Source of the DNA: JADCCX01 sp031431475
GTDB lineage: Bacteria > Pseudomonadota > Alphaproteobacteria > Rhizobiales > Beijerinckiaceae
DNA: 64,000 nucleotides
Direction: 5' to 3'
NCBI GenBank assembly: GCA_031431475.1
Contig: JANPDL010000025.1
Location: forward strand, 302,944 to 366,943
Shown here: one piece after another, positions 25,846-35,439 of the stretch
Numbering within the stretch: the stretch's first letter is position 1
Layout of the letters: each line of letters opens with the position of its first letter
Notes under the pieces: generated by a model
Database searches by the model: none
Seen by the model: only the letters and a program-made list of their open reading frames with translations
What the model was told of the DNA's origin: nothing
Position numbers and translations under genes: made by a program

Positions 25846-25928
25846 CGTAGCCCCCGCTCTCCGGTTTACCCCTCGTAACCCTTCCAGCCGGGCCTTTCGC
25901 CCGGCTTTACCGTTTTTGGTTGCCGGAC

Positions 25929-28805
25929 ATGATGGACAAGACATTCGAACCCACCGCTGTGGAGGCCCGCATAGCGGAGGCCTGGGCCAAGGCTGACGCC
26001 TTCAAGGCGGGTCGCAAATCGCGCAAGGATGCCGAGGGCTTCTGCATCGTCATCCCGCCGCCCAACGTCACGGGCTCGCTGCACATCGGCCATGCGCTGA
26101 ACAACACGCTGCAGGACGTGCTGTGCCGCTACTGGCGCATGCGCGGGCGCGACGTGCTGTGGCAGCCCGGCACCGACCATGCCGGCATCGCCACGCAGAT
26201 GATGGTGGAGAGGAAGCTGGCAGCTGAAGTTCCAAAACCCCGCTACAGGCGTGAGATGGAACGGAAGGCATTTCTGGACGAAGTTTGGAAGTGGAAAGAG
26301 GAATCCGGCAGTACGATCATCAATCAACTGAAGCGCCTCGGTGCTTCATGCGACTGGTCGCGCGAGCGTTTCACCATGGGCAATCGTGCGGATGGCGAAG
26401 CAGGGCAGATGCCGTCTGCCGTGCTTAAGGTCTTTGTCGATCTCTATAACACTGAAGTCGATGGAAAGCGCATGATCTACAAGGATCGCCGCCTGGTGAA
26501 CTGGGACCCCAAGCTGCTGACCGCCATTTCCGATCTTGAAGTGGATCAGCGGGAAGTGAAAGGCCACATGTGGTATTTCAACTATCCCCTTGAAGGCACT
26601 GAGTATAATCCCGAGGACGACAACACCTTCATCACCATCGCCACGACACGCCCCGAGACCATGCTGGGCGACGGCGCGGTGGCTGTGCATCCGCAGAATG
26701 AGAAGATCGGCTGGAAAATCGGCAAGATTGCCGTGCTGCCACTGGTCAACCGCCGCCTGCCGATCATCGCGGATACCTACGCCGACCCGGAGAAGGGCAC
26801 CGGCGCGGTGAAGATCACGGCGGCGCATGATTTCAACGACTACGAGGTCTATCTCCGCCACAGGGATGTAGTGCCGCTCATCAACCTGATGAATGCGGAT
26901 GCGACCATGGTGAGCGAAGACCATATGCCCGCGCAATATCGCGGGCTCGACCGCTATGAGTGCCGCAAGCGCGTGGTGGCCGATTTGGAGGCCATGAACC
27001 TTGTGGCCAAGATCGAGCCGCACACGCATATGGTGCCGCACGGTGACCGCTCCGGCGTCGTCATCGAGCCGTGGCTGACCGAGCAATGGTACGTGAACGT
27101 CAAGCCGCTGGCCGAGAAGGCGATGGAGGCTGTGCGCGCGGGCAAGACGAAGTTTCATCCCAAGGAGCGGGAGAAGATTTTCTTCAACTGGATGGAGAAC
27201 ATTGAGCCTTGGTGCGTGTCGCGGCAGCTCTGGTGGGGGCATCAGATTCCGGCGTGGTATGGTCGAATGCTAAACCCCAATCGCGAAAATGAGCCGGTGT
27301 TTAAATTTCAGCCGGGTAAGCAGCAGATTTTCGTTGCTTCGACGGAAGCTGAAGCTGTTCGAATGGCGGAGCTTTATTACGGTGAAGCGGTTGTTGTTAC
27401 ATCTGAATCGGCATTTTTCAGTCGTTTCGATCCTTCCGACTTTGATCCAAACGATCCAAATGTCACACCACAGATTTGGCGCGATCCCGACGTCCTCGAC
27501 ACCTGGTTCTCCTCGGCCCTCTGGCCCTATTCCACGCTGGGCTGGCCCGAGAAAACCCCGGAACTCGCCAAATTCTACCCCAACAACGTGCTCGTCACCG
27601 CCGCCGACATCCTCTTCTTCTGGGTCGCGCGCATGATGATGACGGGCATCCATTTCATGGATGATGTGCCGTTCCACGACGTGATCATGCACGGCATCGT
27701 GCGCGACGAGAAGGGGAAGAAAATGTCGAAGACGACGGGCAACGTCGTCGATCCGCTCACCGTCATCGATCAGTACGGCGCGGATGCGCTGCGCTTCACG
27801 CTCGCCGCCATGACGATGGGTGGCCGCGACCTCAAGCTCGCCATGAGCCGCGTGGAAGGCTACCGCAACTTCGCCACCAAGATCTGGAACGCTGCCCGTT
27901 TCGCCGAGATGAACGGCTGCGAGCGCATCGCGGGCTTTGATCCGAAGACCGTGAAATCCCCGCTCAACCGCTGGGTTCTGGCCGAAGCGACTCATGCTTC
28001 TGCGACTATCGCTGCCGCTATCGAAGGATACCGCTTCAACGAGGCGGCAGATGCGGCGTATCGCTTTGTCTGGGGCACGTTCTGCGACTGGTTCATTGAA
28101 TTGTCGAAGCCGGTGATGCAGGGTGAGGACAGTGCCGACAAGCGCGAGACGCAGGGCACGGTTGCCTACTGTATCGACATCATCTGCAAGCTGCTGCATC
28201 CCTTCATGCCTTATCTCACGGAAGAACTTTGGGCGGCAAAAGCAGGCGTGGGTACCAAGCGTCCGCCGCAGAAGGATGGCGACACGCTGCTGTGTCTGGC
28301 GGACTGGCCGGATTTCGCAGGCTTCACCGCGCCCAATGCGCAGGCCGAACTCGGCTTCGTGGTCGATCTGATCTCCGAAGTGCGCTCGGTGCGCGCCGAG
28401 ATGAACGTGCCGGGCGGTGCGATGGTGCCGCTGGTCTTCGTGGGCGCCTCGCCTGAGGCTAAAGTCCGCGCCGAGCGCTGGCGGGAGACGCTGAAGCGCA
28501 TCGCGCGTCTCGACAGCATCAGCTTCGCCGATCAACCGCCGCCGCAATCCGTCCCCGTCGTTGCCGGACGCGATGCCGCCGCGATGCCGCTGGGCAATAT
28601 CATCGACGTGGCGGCAGAGAAAATCCGCCTCACGAAGGAGATCACCAAGCTCGACGGCGACATTCTGGGGACGCAGAAAAAGCTCGCAAACGCCGAATTC
28701 GTGGCCAAGGCACCGGAAGAGGTGATCGAGGAAAATCGCGAGCGGCTGGTGACGGCTGGTGCGAAGAAGAAGCGGCTGGAAGAGGCGCTGAAACGGCTTG
28801 GGTAA
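25929..28805 (+). CDS. valS: Valyl-tRNA synthetase
   Basis: A 958-residue class I aminoacyl-tRNA synthetase. HIGH motif in PPPNVTGSLHIGHALNN (about residues 44-60), editing domain with TTRPETMLGD, KMSKS-type motif as KMSKTTGN, anticodon-binding domain, and the C-terminal coiled coil (EITKLDGDILGTQKKLAN). ATG 25929 is chosen over an upstream TTG; a second ATG follows at 25932. Between 27261 and 27480 the gene carries an inserted segment with much lower GC (about 46 percent over 27301-27480) than its flanks. Confidence 0.97.
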   Translation: MMDKTFEPTAVEARIAEAWAKADAFKAGRKSRKDAEGFCIVIPPPNVTGSLHIGHALNNTLQDVLCRYWRMRGRDVLWQPGTDHAGIATQMMVERKLAAEVPKPRYRREMERKAFLDEVWKWKEESGSTIINQLKRLGASCDWSRERFTMGNRADGEAGQMPSAVLKVFVDLYNTEVDGKRMIYKDRRLVNWDPKLLTAISDLEVDQREVKGHMWYFNYPLEGTEYNPEDDNTFITIATTRPETMLGDGAVAVHPQNEKIGWKIGKIAVLPLVNRRLPIIADTYADPEKGTGAVKITAAHDFNDYEVYLRHRDVVPLINLMNADATMVSEDHMPAQYRGLDRYECRKRVVADLEAMNLVAKIEPHTHMVPHGDRSGVVIEPWLTEQWYVNVKPLAEKAMEAVRAGKTKFHPKEREKIFFNWMENIEPWCVSRQLWWGHQIPAWYGRMLNPNRENEPVFKFQPGKQQIFVASTEAEAVRMAELYYGEAVVVTSESAFFSRFDPSDFDPNDPNVTPQIWRDPDVLDTWFSSALWPYSTLGWPEKTPELAKFYPNNVLVTAADILFFWVARMMMTGIHFMDDVPFHDVIMHGIVRDEKGKKMSKTTGNVVDPLTVIDQYGADALRFTLAAMTMGGRDLKLAMSRVEGYRNFATKIWNAARFAEMNGCERIAGFDPKTVKSPLNRWVLAEATHASATIAAAIEGYRFNEAADAAYRFVWGTFCDWFIELSKPVMQGEDSADKRETQGTVAYCIDIICKLLHPFMPYLTEELWAAKAGVGTKRPPQKDGDTLLCLADWPDFAGFTAPNAQAELGFVVDLISEVRSVRAEMNVPGGAMVPLVFVGASPEAKVRAERWRETLKRIARLDSISFADQPPPQSVPVVAGRDAAAMPLGNIIDVAAEKIRLTKEITKLDGDILGTQKKLANAEFVAKAPEEVIEENRERLVTAGAKKKRLEEALKRLG

Positions 28806-28922
28806 TTTGAAAAATCTACTTTCGCCCACAACCCGGCCAAATATGACCAAAATTTAATGTGCGGTCTTCTATCCTGCATGTTGCCGCGCTATGTCATCGC
28901 CGCGACGCCAATGGGAGCCCCT

Positions 28923-29549
28923 GTGGCCATACAAGAAAACTCTGCCGAGAGAAGCCCCAAGACCCCCATGCTGAAACGCTGCTATGACTGGATCGTATCC
29001 TACGCGAACCATCCGAAGGCTGTGCCCGTGCTGTTCTGGGTGACCTTCATGGAAAGTGCCTTCAGCCCCATTCCGCCGATACCGCTGCTGATTCCGATGT
29101 GCATCGCGAACCCGAAGCGCTCGTGGTATTACGCACTGGTCTGCACGGCAGGCGCCTGTGCGGGCGGTTTTCTCGGCTATGGCATCGGCCACCTGCTCTA
29201 CGAATCGGTCGGCAAGTCCATCATCGAGTTCTACGGGCTGGCGGAAGCAGCCAGCCACCTGCGGGCGGAGGGGTCCAAATTCTGGTTCTGGGTGCTCATC
29301 ACCAAGGGCCTGACACCGATCCCGTTCAAGATCGTCACCATCATGTCGGGCGTGCTGGAATACAACATTCCGCTGTTCTTCATCGGCATGTTCGTCTCGC
29401 GGCTGACATTTTTCTTCATGTTCGCCGTCGCGATCCAGTTCTACGGAGAAAACATCCGCACATTCATCGAGAAGCATCTGCCGCTGGCGACGGGCATCCT
29501 GCTGTTCTTTGTGATCGGCGGTTTTTTCGTGTTGCCGTTGATATTGTAG
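28923..29549 (+). CDS. YqaA-family (SNARE-associated/VTT domain) membrane protein
   Basis: A 208-residue inner membrane protein of the YqaA branch of the DedA/VTT superfamily. The signature FMESAFSPIPPIPLLIPMCI and GFLGYGIGHLLYES are visible, followed by KGLTPIPFKIVTIMSG, typical of the family. Related proteins act in lipid scrambling or envelope homeostasis; this one is uncharacterised. The GTG start at 28923 has GGGAG at ideal spacing; ATG starts at 28911 and 28968 are possible. Confidence 0.85.
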   Translation: MAIQENSAERSPKTPMLKRCYDWIVSYANHPKAVPVLFWVTFMESAFSPIPPIPLLIPMCIANPKRSWYYALVCTAGACAGGFLGYGIGHLLYESVGKSIIEFYGLAEAASHLRAEGSKFWFWVLITKGLTPIPFKIVTIMSGVLEYNIPLFFIGMFVSRLTFFFMFAVAIQFYGENIRTFIEKHLPLATGILLFFVIGGFFVLPLIL

Positions 29550-29867
29550 GTCAGCCTCACCGCTGGCCCTGCTGTTGTTCTTCTGCAACACCATGAAATG
29601 TTCTAGGTTCACACCTCAACCATTGGCCAGTTTGCCGCAATGCCGCCACGATCCGGGCGCTCGGCGTATTCCCTCAACTATCTATAATTATTAAAACTTT
29701 AGACTAATATCGAATTGTATCGGGGAACGGGGACTGATCTTGATACGCTTAAGTTGGACTTGTCGGCTTACGACTAACCGTGGCAACGCGGGCACAGTCG
29801 GGGTTATGTCGGCAACACGTTGAAATATCTGGGCCGCCAAGGCCTGTCAAGTTTCGGAAAGACATCC
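29550..29867. other. Intergenic region upstream of ilvD
   Basis: About 320 bases without a gene. The middle (29670-29720) is AT-rich and probably holds the ilvD promoter. I found no attenuator-like peptide with a run of Val, Leu or Ile codons and no recognisable riboswitch. Confidence 0.5.
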
Positions 29868-31598
29868 ATGGACGCGCGCGTTTTCAACAAGTCAAAGCTC
29901 CCCTCCCGCCACGTAACCGAGGGACCGGAGCGCGCACCGCACCGCTCCTATTATTACGCTATGGGCCTGACCCGGAAGCAGATGAGCCAGCCCTTCGTTG
30001 GCGTGGCCTCATGCTGGAACGAGGCAGCCCCCTGCAACATAGCCCTGATGCGCCAGGCGCAGGCCGTTAAGCGAGGCGTCGCCGCCGCCAATGGCACTGC
30101 CCGCGAGTTCTGCACGATCACGGTCACCGACGGCATAGCGATGGGCCATCAGGGCATGAAGTCGAGCCTCGTTTCGCGCGAGGTCATCGCGGATTCAGTC
30201 GAGCTCACCATGCGCGGCCACAGCTACGATGCACTGGTTGGCATCGCGGGCTGCGACAAGTCCTTGCCCGGCATGATGATGGCGATGGTGCGTCTCAACG
30301 TGCCGTCGATCTTCATCTATGGCGGGTCCATCCTGCCCGGCACCTTCAAGGGCAAGCCTGTGACCGTGCAGGACGTTTTCGAGGCCGTCGGCCGTCATTC
30401 CGTCGGCGACATGTCTTCGGATGATCTGGAAGAGCTTGAGCAGAAAGCCTGCCCGTCAGCCGGTGCCTGCGGTGCGCAGTTCACGGCCAACACGATGGCA
30501 ACAGTGTCGGAAGCCATCGGCCTAGCGCTGCCCTATTCCGCTGGCGCACCGGCACCTTACGAAATCCGCGACCAGTTCTGCATGACGGCGGGTGAGATGA
30601 TCATGGAGCTGATTGCCCGCAACATCCGCCCGCGCGATATCGTGACCCTGAAGGCGCTGGAGAACGCAGCGACCGTTGTGGCAGCGTCAGGCGGCTCCAC
30701 CAACGCAGCGCTGCATCTGCCTGCCATCGCGCACGAATGCGGCATCAAGTTCGATCTCTTCGATGTGGCCGAGATTTTCAAGAAGACGCCCTACATCGCC
30801 GATCTGAAACCGGGCGGAAAATACGTCGCCAAGGACCTGTTCGAGGTCGGCGGCATTCCCCTGTTGATGAAGTCGCTGCTCGACGGAGGCTTCCTGCACG
30901 GCGACTGCATGACGGTCACGGGCCGCACCCTTGCCGAGAACATGGCTTCGGTGAAATGGAACCCGGATCAGGACGTGATCTACACGACCGCAAAGCCGCT
31001 CACTGTCACTGGCGGCGTTGTTGGCCTCAGGGGCAATCTCGCGCCGGATGGTGCCATCGTGAAGGTCGCCGGCATGCCGAAGGAAAAGCAGGTCTTTACC
31101 GGCCCGGCCCGCTGTTTCGACACCGAGGAACTGTGCTTCGAGGCCGTGAAGAAGAAGCAGTACAAGGAAGGCGACGTACTCGTCATCCGCTACGAGGGCC
31201 CCAAGGGTGGCCCCGGCATGCGCGAGATGCTGTCGACGACGGCGGCGCTCTACGGACAGGGTATGGGCGACAAGGTGGCCCTGATCACGGATGGTCGCTT
31301 CTCTGGCGCGACCCGCGGGTTCTGTGTCGGCCACGTGGGTCCTGAGGCTGCGGTCGGTGGTCCGATTGCGCTGCTCAAGGATGGCGACATCATCCATCTT
31401 GATGCCATCACAGGAAAGCTCGAAGTTCGCCTTACGGATGCCGAATTGGAGTCGCGTCGTAAGTTCTGGAAACCCCGGGAAACCGACTTTGGCTCCGGCG
31501 CGATCTGGAAATTCGCGCAGGGCGTCGGTTCCGCCAAAGACGGTGCGGTCACGCATCCCGGCGGGGAAGGCGAAAAACACTGTTATGCGGACATCTGA
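29868..31598 (+). CDS. ilvD: Dihydroxy-acid dehydratase
   Basis: A 576-residue IlvD/Edd-family Fe-S dehydratase catalysing the third common step of valine and isoleucine synthesis. The iron-sulfur cysteines lie in SCWNEAAPCN, GCDKSLPG and PSAGACGAQFTANTM; also SGGSTNAALHLPAIAHE and ATRGFCVGHVGPEA. ATG 29868 with GGAAAG upstream is preferred to the longer frame from 29820. The stop overlaps the start of the downstream Sel1 gene by 14 bases. Confidence 0.96.
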   Translation: MDARVFNKSKLPSRHVTEGPERAPHRSYYYAMGLTRKQMSQPFVGVASCWNEAAPCNIALMRQAQAVKRGVAAANGTAREFCTITVTDGIAMGHQGMKSSLVSREVIADSVELTMRGHSYDALVGIAGCDKSLPGMMMAMVRLNVPSIFIYGGSILPGTFKGKPVTVQDVFEAVGRHSVGDMSSDDLEELEQKACPSAGACGAQFTANTMATVSEAIGLALPYSAGAPAPYEIRDQFCMTAGEMIMELIARNIRPRDIVTLKALENAATVVAASGGSTNAALHLPAIAHECGIKFDLFDVAEIFKKTPYIADLKPGGKYVAKDLFEVGGIPLLMKSLLDGGFLHGDCMTVTGRTLAENMASVKWNPDQDVIYTTAKPLTVTGGVVGLRGNLAPDGAIVKVAGMPKEKQVFTGPARCFDTEELCFEAVKKKQYKEGDVLVIRYEGPKGGPGMREMLSTTAALYGQGMGDKVALITDGRFSGATRGFCVGHVGPEAAVGGPIALLKDGDIIHLDAITGKLEVRLTDAELESRRKFWKPRETDFGSGAIWKFAQGVGSAKDGAVTHPGGEGEKHCYADI

Positions 31599-32466
31599 GT
31601 CCACTCTCGCACTTGCCTTGCTGACCGCCATCACTTTTGGCGGAACGGTGGCGCATGCGTTCGAGGTGAAAAGCGCTGATCCAGATGCCGCACCGCCCGA
31701 AAGGCGGATGCAGGCACTGCCGTCCATGCCAGCGCTTCCTGATCTGGGCGTCGACAGCAAAATGCGCGAGATGTGGCGCGGCTTCGCTTTGACCTACCGG
31801 TCCGGCGACAAGCAGGCCGCGCTGCAACATATCGAAAAGGCCGCAGAGCAGGGCGATATCCTGGCGCAGTGGAAGCTAGGCCGGATGTATGCCGAGGGTG
31901 ACGGCGTTTCGCAGGATGATTTCAAGGCGTTCCGGATGTTCTCCCGCATCGCCGATGCGCGCGGTGATGAGAGCCGCGATTCCCTGCATGCCGGTGTGGT
32001 CGCCAATGCCTTCGTGGCGCTGGGCACCTATTGGCTGGAGGGCATCCCCCAAAGCGCGGTCAAGGCTAATCCCTTGCAGGCGCAGAAGGCCTTTAATTAC
32101 GCCGCAACCTATTACGGCCATTCCGAAGCGCAGTATCAACTGGCGCGCATGCTGCTGGACGGCGCTGCCTCTGGCAAGCCCGAGCCCAAGGTCGCGATGC
32201 GCTGGCTCAGCCTCGCCGCCGAGAAGGGCCATATCTACGCGCAGGCCCGGCTTGGTTGGATCCTTGTCACCGGCGGCGAGGGTGTCCAGCGCCACGTGGC
32301 GCGTGGTCTGGCCTGGCTGCAGGTTGCGCGCGAAAACGCTAAGCCGCAGCGTGATAGCTGGATCCTGGAGATGCACCGCAAGGCGTTTGAGCTCGCTTCG
32401 GACGAGGACAAGCGCGTTGCAGGTATCCATGCCGAGCGCCTGATGAAGTTGGGCGAGCGGCGCTGA
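31585..32466 (+). CDS. exoR: ExoR-like periplasmic Sel1-repeat protein
   Basis: A 293-residue secreted protein with a signal peptide ending TVAHAF near residue 25. At least four Sel1-like/TPR-like repeats follow (DILAQWKLGRMYAEGDGV, HSEAQYQLARMLLDGA, HIYAQARLGWILVTGG). Length and periplasmic location fit ExoR, which in Sinorhizobium and Agrobacterium holds the ExoS-ChvI two-component system in check. The gene starts inside the end of ilvD, so translation is coupled. The ExoR name rests on architecture and context; another Sel1 protein is possible. Confidence 0.65.
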   Translation: MRTSESTLALALLTAITFGGTVAHAFEVKSADPDAAPPERRMQALPSMPALPDLGVDSKMREMWRGFALTYRSGDKQAALQHIEKAAEQGDILAQWKLGRMYAEGDGVSQDDFKAFRMFSRIADARGDESRDSLHAGVVANAFVALGTYWLEGIPQSAVKANPLQAQKAFNYAATYYGHSEAQYQLARMLLDGAASGKPEPKVAMRWLSLAAEKGHIYAQARLGWILVTGGEGVQRHVARGLAWLQVARENAKPQRDSWILEMHRKAFELASDEDKRVAGIHAERLMKLGERR

Positions 32467-32473
32467 GCGGCTT

Positions 32474-33265
32474 TCAGAGCCTGAAAACACCCCGGACAGG
32501 AACATGATCCGACGGCTTGTCGCGATCGCGTTCATCCTTGTCGATCACGGTCTCGATCAGCCGGTCCGCCGCCTGTGGTGACAGCAATAGGTGATCGATG
32601 CGGATTCCGTTGTTACGCTGCCACGCACCTGCCTGATAATCCCAGAACGTGTAGAGTTTCGCAGCATCCGTAGTGGCGCGCACGGCTTCCGTGAGGCCAA
32701 GAGCCTTGAGGCGCTGGAAGGCGGCCCGCGTCTCCGGCAGGAACAGGGCGTCACTGGCCCAGGCCTTCGGATCAAAGCAATCCTCGGCAGCCGGGATGAC
32801 GTTGTAATCCCCGGCCAGCACCAGCGGCTCCTCAAGTTTCAGCAATTCAGCCGCATGAAGCCGCAAGCGCTCCATCCAGCGCAGCTTGTAATCATACTTG
32901 TCGCCTGGCGTCGGGTTGCCGTTGGGCAGATAGATCGACGCCACGCGGAACACGCCGCCTTCCACCGATACGGTCGCCTCGATGTAGCGGGCCTGTTCGT
33001 CCGACGGATCGCCGGGCAAGCCGCGCCTGACATCCTCCAGCCGGTGCTTCGAGAGCAGGGCGACGCCGTTGAAGGTCTTCTGGCCATGCACCGCGACATG
33101 ATACCCCAAAGCCTCGATCTCCAGCGTGGGGAAGGTATCGTCTATCGTCTTGATTTCCTGCAGGCAGACGACATCCGGCTGCTTCTCTTGCAACCAGCGC
33201 ACAAGATGCTCGATCCGCTGGCGGACGGAATTGACGTTCCAGGTGGCGATTGTGAACTCGGTCAT
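32474..33265 (-). CDS. xthA: Exodeoxyribonuclease III
   Basis: A 263-residue AP endonuclease/exonuclease III family enzyme of base excision repair. Catalytic residues visible: Asn in IATWNVNSVRQR, Glu in CLQEIKT, Asp/Asn in LAGDYNVIP and the terminal PSDHVPV with the Asp-His pair. ATG 33265 is chosen over an upstream ATG because MTEFTIATWNVNSV is the usual N-terminus. It converges on the ExoR-like gene with a gap of seven bases. Confidence 0.95.
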   Translation of the reverse strand: MTEFTIATWNVNSVRQRIEHLVRWLQEKQPDVVCLQEIKTIDDTFPTLEIEALGYHVAVHGQKTFNGVALLSKHRLEDVRRGLPGDPSDEQARYIEATVSVEGGVFRVASIYLPNGNPTPGDKYDYKLRWMERLRLHAAELLKLEEPLVLAGDYNVIPAAEDCFDPKAWASDALFLPETRAAFQRLKALGLTEAVRATTDAAKLYTFWDYQAGAWQRNNGIRIDHLLLSPQAADRLIETVIDKDERDRDKPSDHVPVRGVFRL

Positions 33266-33370
33266 GCTGCAACCGGTAGTGCCTGACACGCGACTGTGCA
33301 ACATTGAGATCAAGGGAATGGACTGGACGCGCGAGGAACGCGCGCCACATACTCCCAGCAGGAGGAATCA

Positions 33371-34339
33371 ATGCGTCATCTGTTTTCAATGATCGCGGTT
33401 GCAACCGCGGCGTTCACCACACCTGTGTTTGCGCAGGGTTATCCCGTCAAACCGATCACGATCATCGTACCCTATGCAGCGGGCGGACCATCCGATTCCA
33501 TCGCCCGGATCGTCTCGCGCTCGATGTCCGAGACGCTTGGGCAGCAAATCATTGTGGAGAACGTAGCGGGTGCTGGCGGCACTGCGGGCGCGGCGCGCGT
33601 GGCCAAGGCCAGCGCCGATGGCTACACTTTGCTGATCCACCACGTCGCGCTGTCCGCCGGTGCCGCGCTCTACAAGAATCCGGGCTACGACACAGTCACG
33701 GCTTTCGAACCGGTCGGGCTCGTGAACTACGGACCTTTCGTGGTAATCTCGAAGAAAGACTACGCCGCGCAGAATCTGAAAGAGCTGCTGGCCCGATTCA
33801 AGGCGGAAGGGCCGAAAACCAATGTTGCCCACGCCGGTGTCGGCTCCGGCTCGCATCTCTGCGGCATCATGTTGGGGCAGGCCCTGGGTACCAGCTTCAA
33901 CTACGTGCCATATCGTGGCACGGGTCCCGCGCTGAATGATGTCGTTGGCGGGCAGGTGGATATCCTGTGCGACCAGACAACGAACGCCCTGCCACAGATT
34001 CAGGCCAGCACAGTGAAAGCGTATGGGGTGACGTCACCACAGCCGATCAGCCAGCTTCCGACTTTGCCGACCGTCGCATCCGAGGTCACAGGTTTTGATC
34101 TTTCGGTCTGGCATGGAATCTACGGCCCCAAGGGCATGCCAAAAGACGTGGTCGACAAGCTGAACGCCGCTTTGCAGAAAGCCCTTGCTGATGCCGATAT
34201 CCAGCGTCGCTTCACGGATCTCGGTACGGTGCTTTTTACGGCGGATCAGCGCTCGCCTGCGGCTCTTCAGGCCAAGCTGGAGCGTGAAGTGAAGCACTGG
34301 GCTGGTGTCGTCAAGGCAGCGGGTATCGAACAGCAGTGA
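33371..34339 (+). CDS. Bug/TctC-family periplasmic receptor (copy 1)
   Basis: A 322-residue tripartite-tricarboxylate-type extracytoplasmic receptor with a signal peptide ending TPVFAQ. Family motifs: YPVKPITIIVPYAAGGPSDS at the mature start, VENVAGAGGTAGAARVAK and the VPYRGTGPALNDVVGGQVDI segment. A strong AGGAGG ribosome site precedes the ATG. No TctA/TctB membrane genes are near, as is common for Bug proteins. The ligand is probably a carboxylate, unspecified. Confidence 0.9.
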   Translation: MRHLFSMIAVATAAFTTPVFAQGYPVKPITIIVPYAAGGPSDSIARIVSRSMSETLGQQIIVENVAGAGGTAGAARVAKASADGYTLLIHHVALSAGAALYKNPGYDTVTAFEPVGLVNYGPFVVISKKDYAAQNLKELLARFKAEGPKTNVAHAGVGSGSHLCGIMLGQALGTSFNYVPYRGTGPALNDVVGGQVDILCDQTTNALPQIQASTVKAYGVTSPQPISQLPTLPTVASEVTGFDLSVWHGIYGPKGMPKDVVDKLNAALQKALADADIQRRFTDLGTVLFTADQRSPAALQAKLEREVKHWAGVVKAAGIEQQ

Positions 34340-34396
34340 ATGAATGTGCCGTGCTGTTGAAAGCATAGCTGAAATCTTGTCCTGAACGGAGAAACC

Positions 34397-35365
34397 ATGC
34401 GTCTGATCACCACGACAATCGCTCTTGCTGTTTCCGCCGGATGGGCAATGGCCCAGCCTTCATATCCCTCCAAGCCGATCACCTTGCTCGTTCCCTATGC
34501 CGCCGGTGGTGCGTCCGATACCATCGCGCGCCTCATCGGGAGGTCAATGAGTGAAACGCTTGGGCAGCAAATGGTGATCGAGAATGTTGCCGGAGCAGGC
34601 GGAACGACAGGGGCGGCGCGTCTGGCCAAGTCGGAAGCGGATGGATACACCTTGCTGGTGCATCACCTGGCTATCGCGGCATCGGCATCGCTCTACAAGA
34701 CTTTGCCCTACAAGCCAGATTCTGCATTTGAGCCTCTGGGCCTGATCAACACGGGTCCTTATGTGATTACGGGCAGGCTTGGTTTCGAGGCCAATACGGC
34801 GCAGGAGTTGATTGCTGCGGTGCGCAAGGCCAATGGCAAGGTGACTATGGCCCATTCCGGTGTGGGAGCGGGCTCGCATCTTTGTGCTGTCCTGCTGAGT
34901 CAGGGCGTTGGCGCGGAGGTCACGCAAGTCCCGTATCGAGGTGCTGCCCAGTCCACGCAGGACATCATCGCAGGCAATGTTGATCTTCTGTGCGAGCAGA
35001 CCGTGACGGCTCTTCCGCATCTTGAATCAAAGAAAGTGAAGGCTTTTGCCGTGACATCCATCACGCCCGTGGCACAGCTTCCCGGTGTTCCCACCATGGA
35101 CAGCGCTGGCGTGAAAGGTTTTGATCTTGGCAACTGGCACGGCCTCTATGCGCCAAAGGGAACGCCGCAAGCAATCGTCACCAAGCTCAATGACGCACTT
35201 CAGAAGGCACTGAATGACGCTGAAATCCAGAAGCGCTTTATCGATCTTGGAACGGAACTCTTTCCAGCGGCAGAACGCACACCCGCAGCCCACCTGGCCA
35301 AGTTCAATGCGGAGCTGGTTCGCTGGTCCGATGTCACGAAGAAGGCAGGCATACAGCCTCAATAA
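34397..35365 (+). CDS. Bug/TctC-family periplasmic receptor (copy 2)
   Basis: A second receptor of exactly the same length (322 residues), 57 bases downstream on the same strand. Signal peptide ending GWAMAQ, then YPSKPITLLVPYAAGGASDT and VENVAGAGGTTGAARLAK aligns end to end with copy 1 without large gaps, so the pair arose by tandem duplication. Substitutions around the central region (HHLAIAASASLY versus HHVALSAGAALY) suggest related but distinct ligands. Confidence 0.9.
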   Translation: MRLITTTIALAVSAGWAMAQPSYPSKPITLLVPYAAGGASDTIARLIGRSMSETLGQQMVIENVAGAGGTTGAARLAKSEADGYTLLVHHLAIAASASLYKTLPYKPDSAFEPLGLINTGPYVITGRLGFEANTAQELIAAVRKANGKVTMAHSGVGAGSHLCAVLLSQGVGAEVTQVPYRGAAQSTQDIIAGNVDLLCEQTVTALPHLESKKVKAFAVTSITPVAQLPGVPTMDSAGVKGFDLGNWHGLYAPKGTPQAIVTKLNDALQKALNDAEIQKRFIDLGTELFPAAERTPAAHLAKFNAELVRWSDVTKKAGIQPQ

Positions 35366-35439
35366 TTTCTTTCGGCGAAATAATTTAAACCTCAGGTTGT
35401 ATTTACCAAATATTTTTCATTCCATGCAACTCTAGGTGC

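Noticed and set aside
28806..28922. Start of the YqaA protein at 28857
   Set aside because: It adds about 22 residues without family support; GTG 28923 has the best ribosome site.
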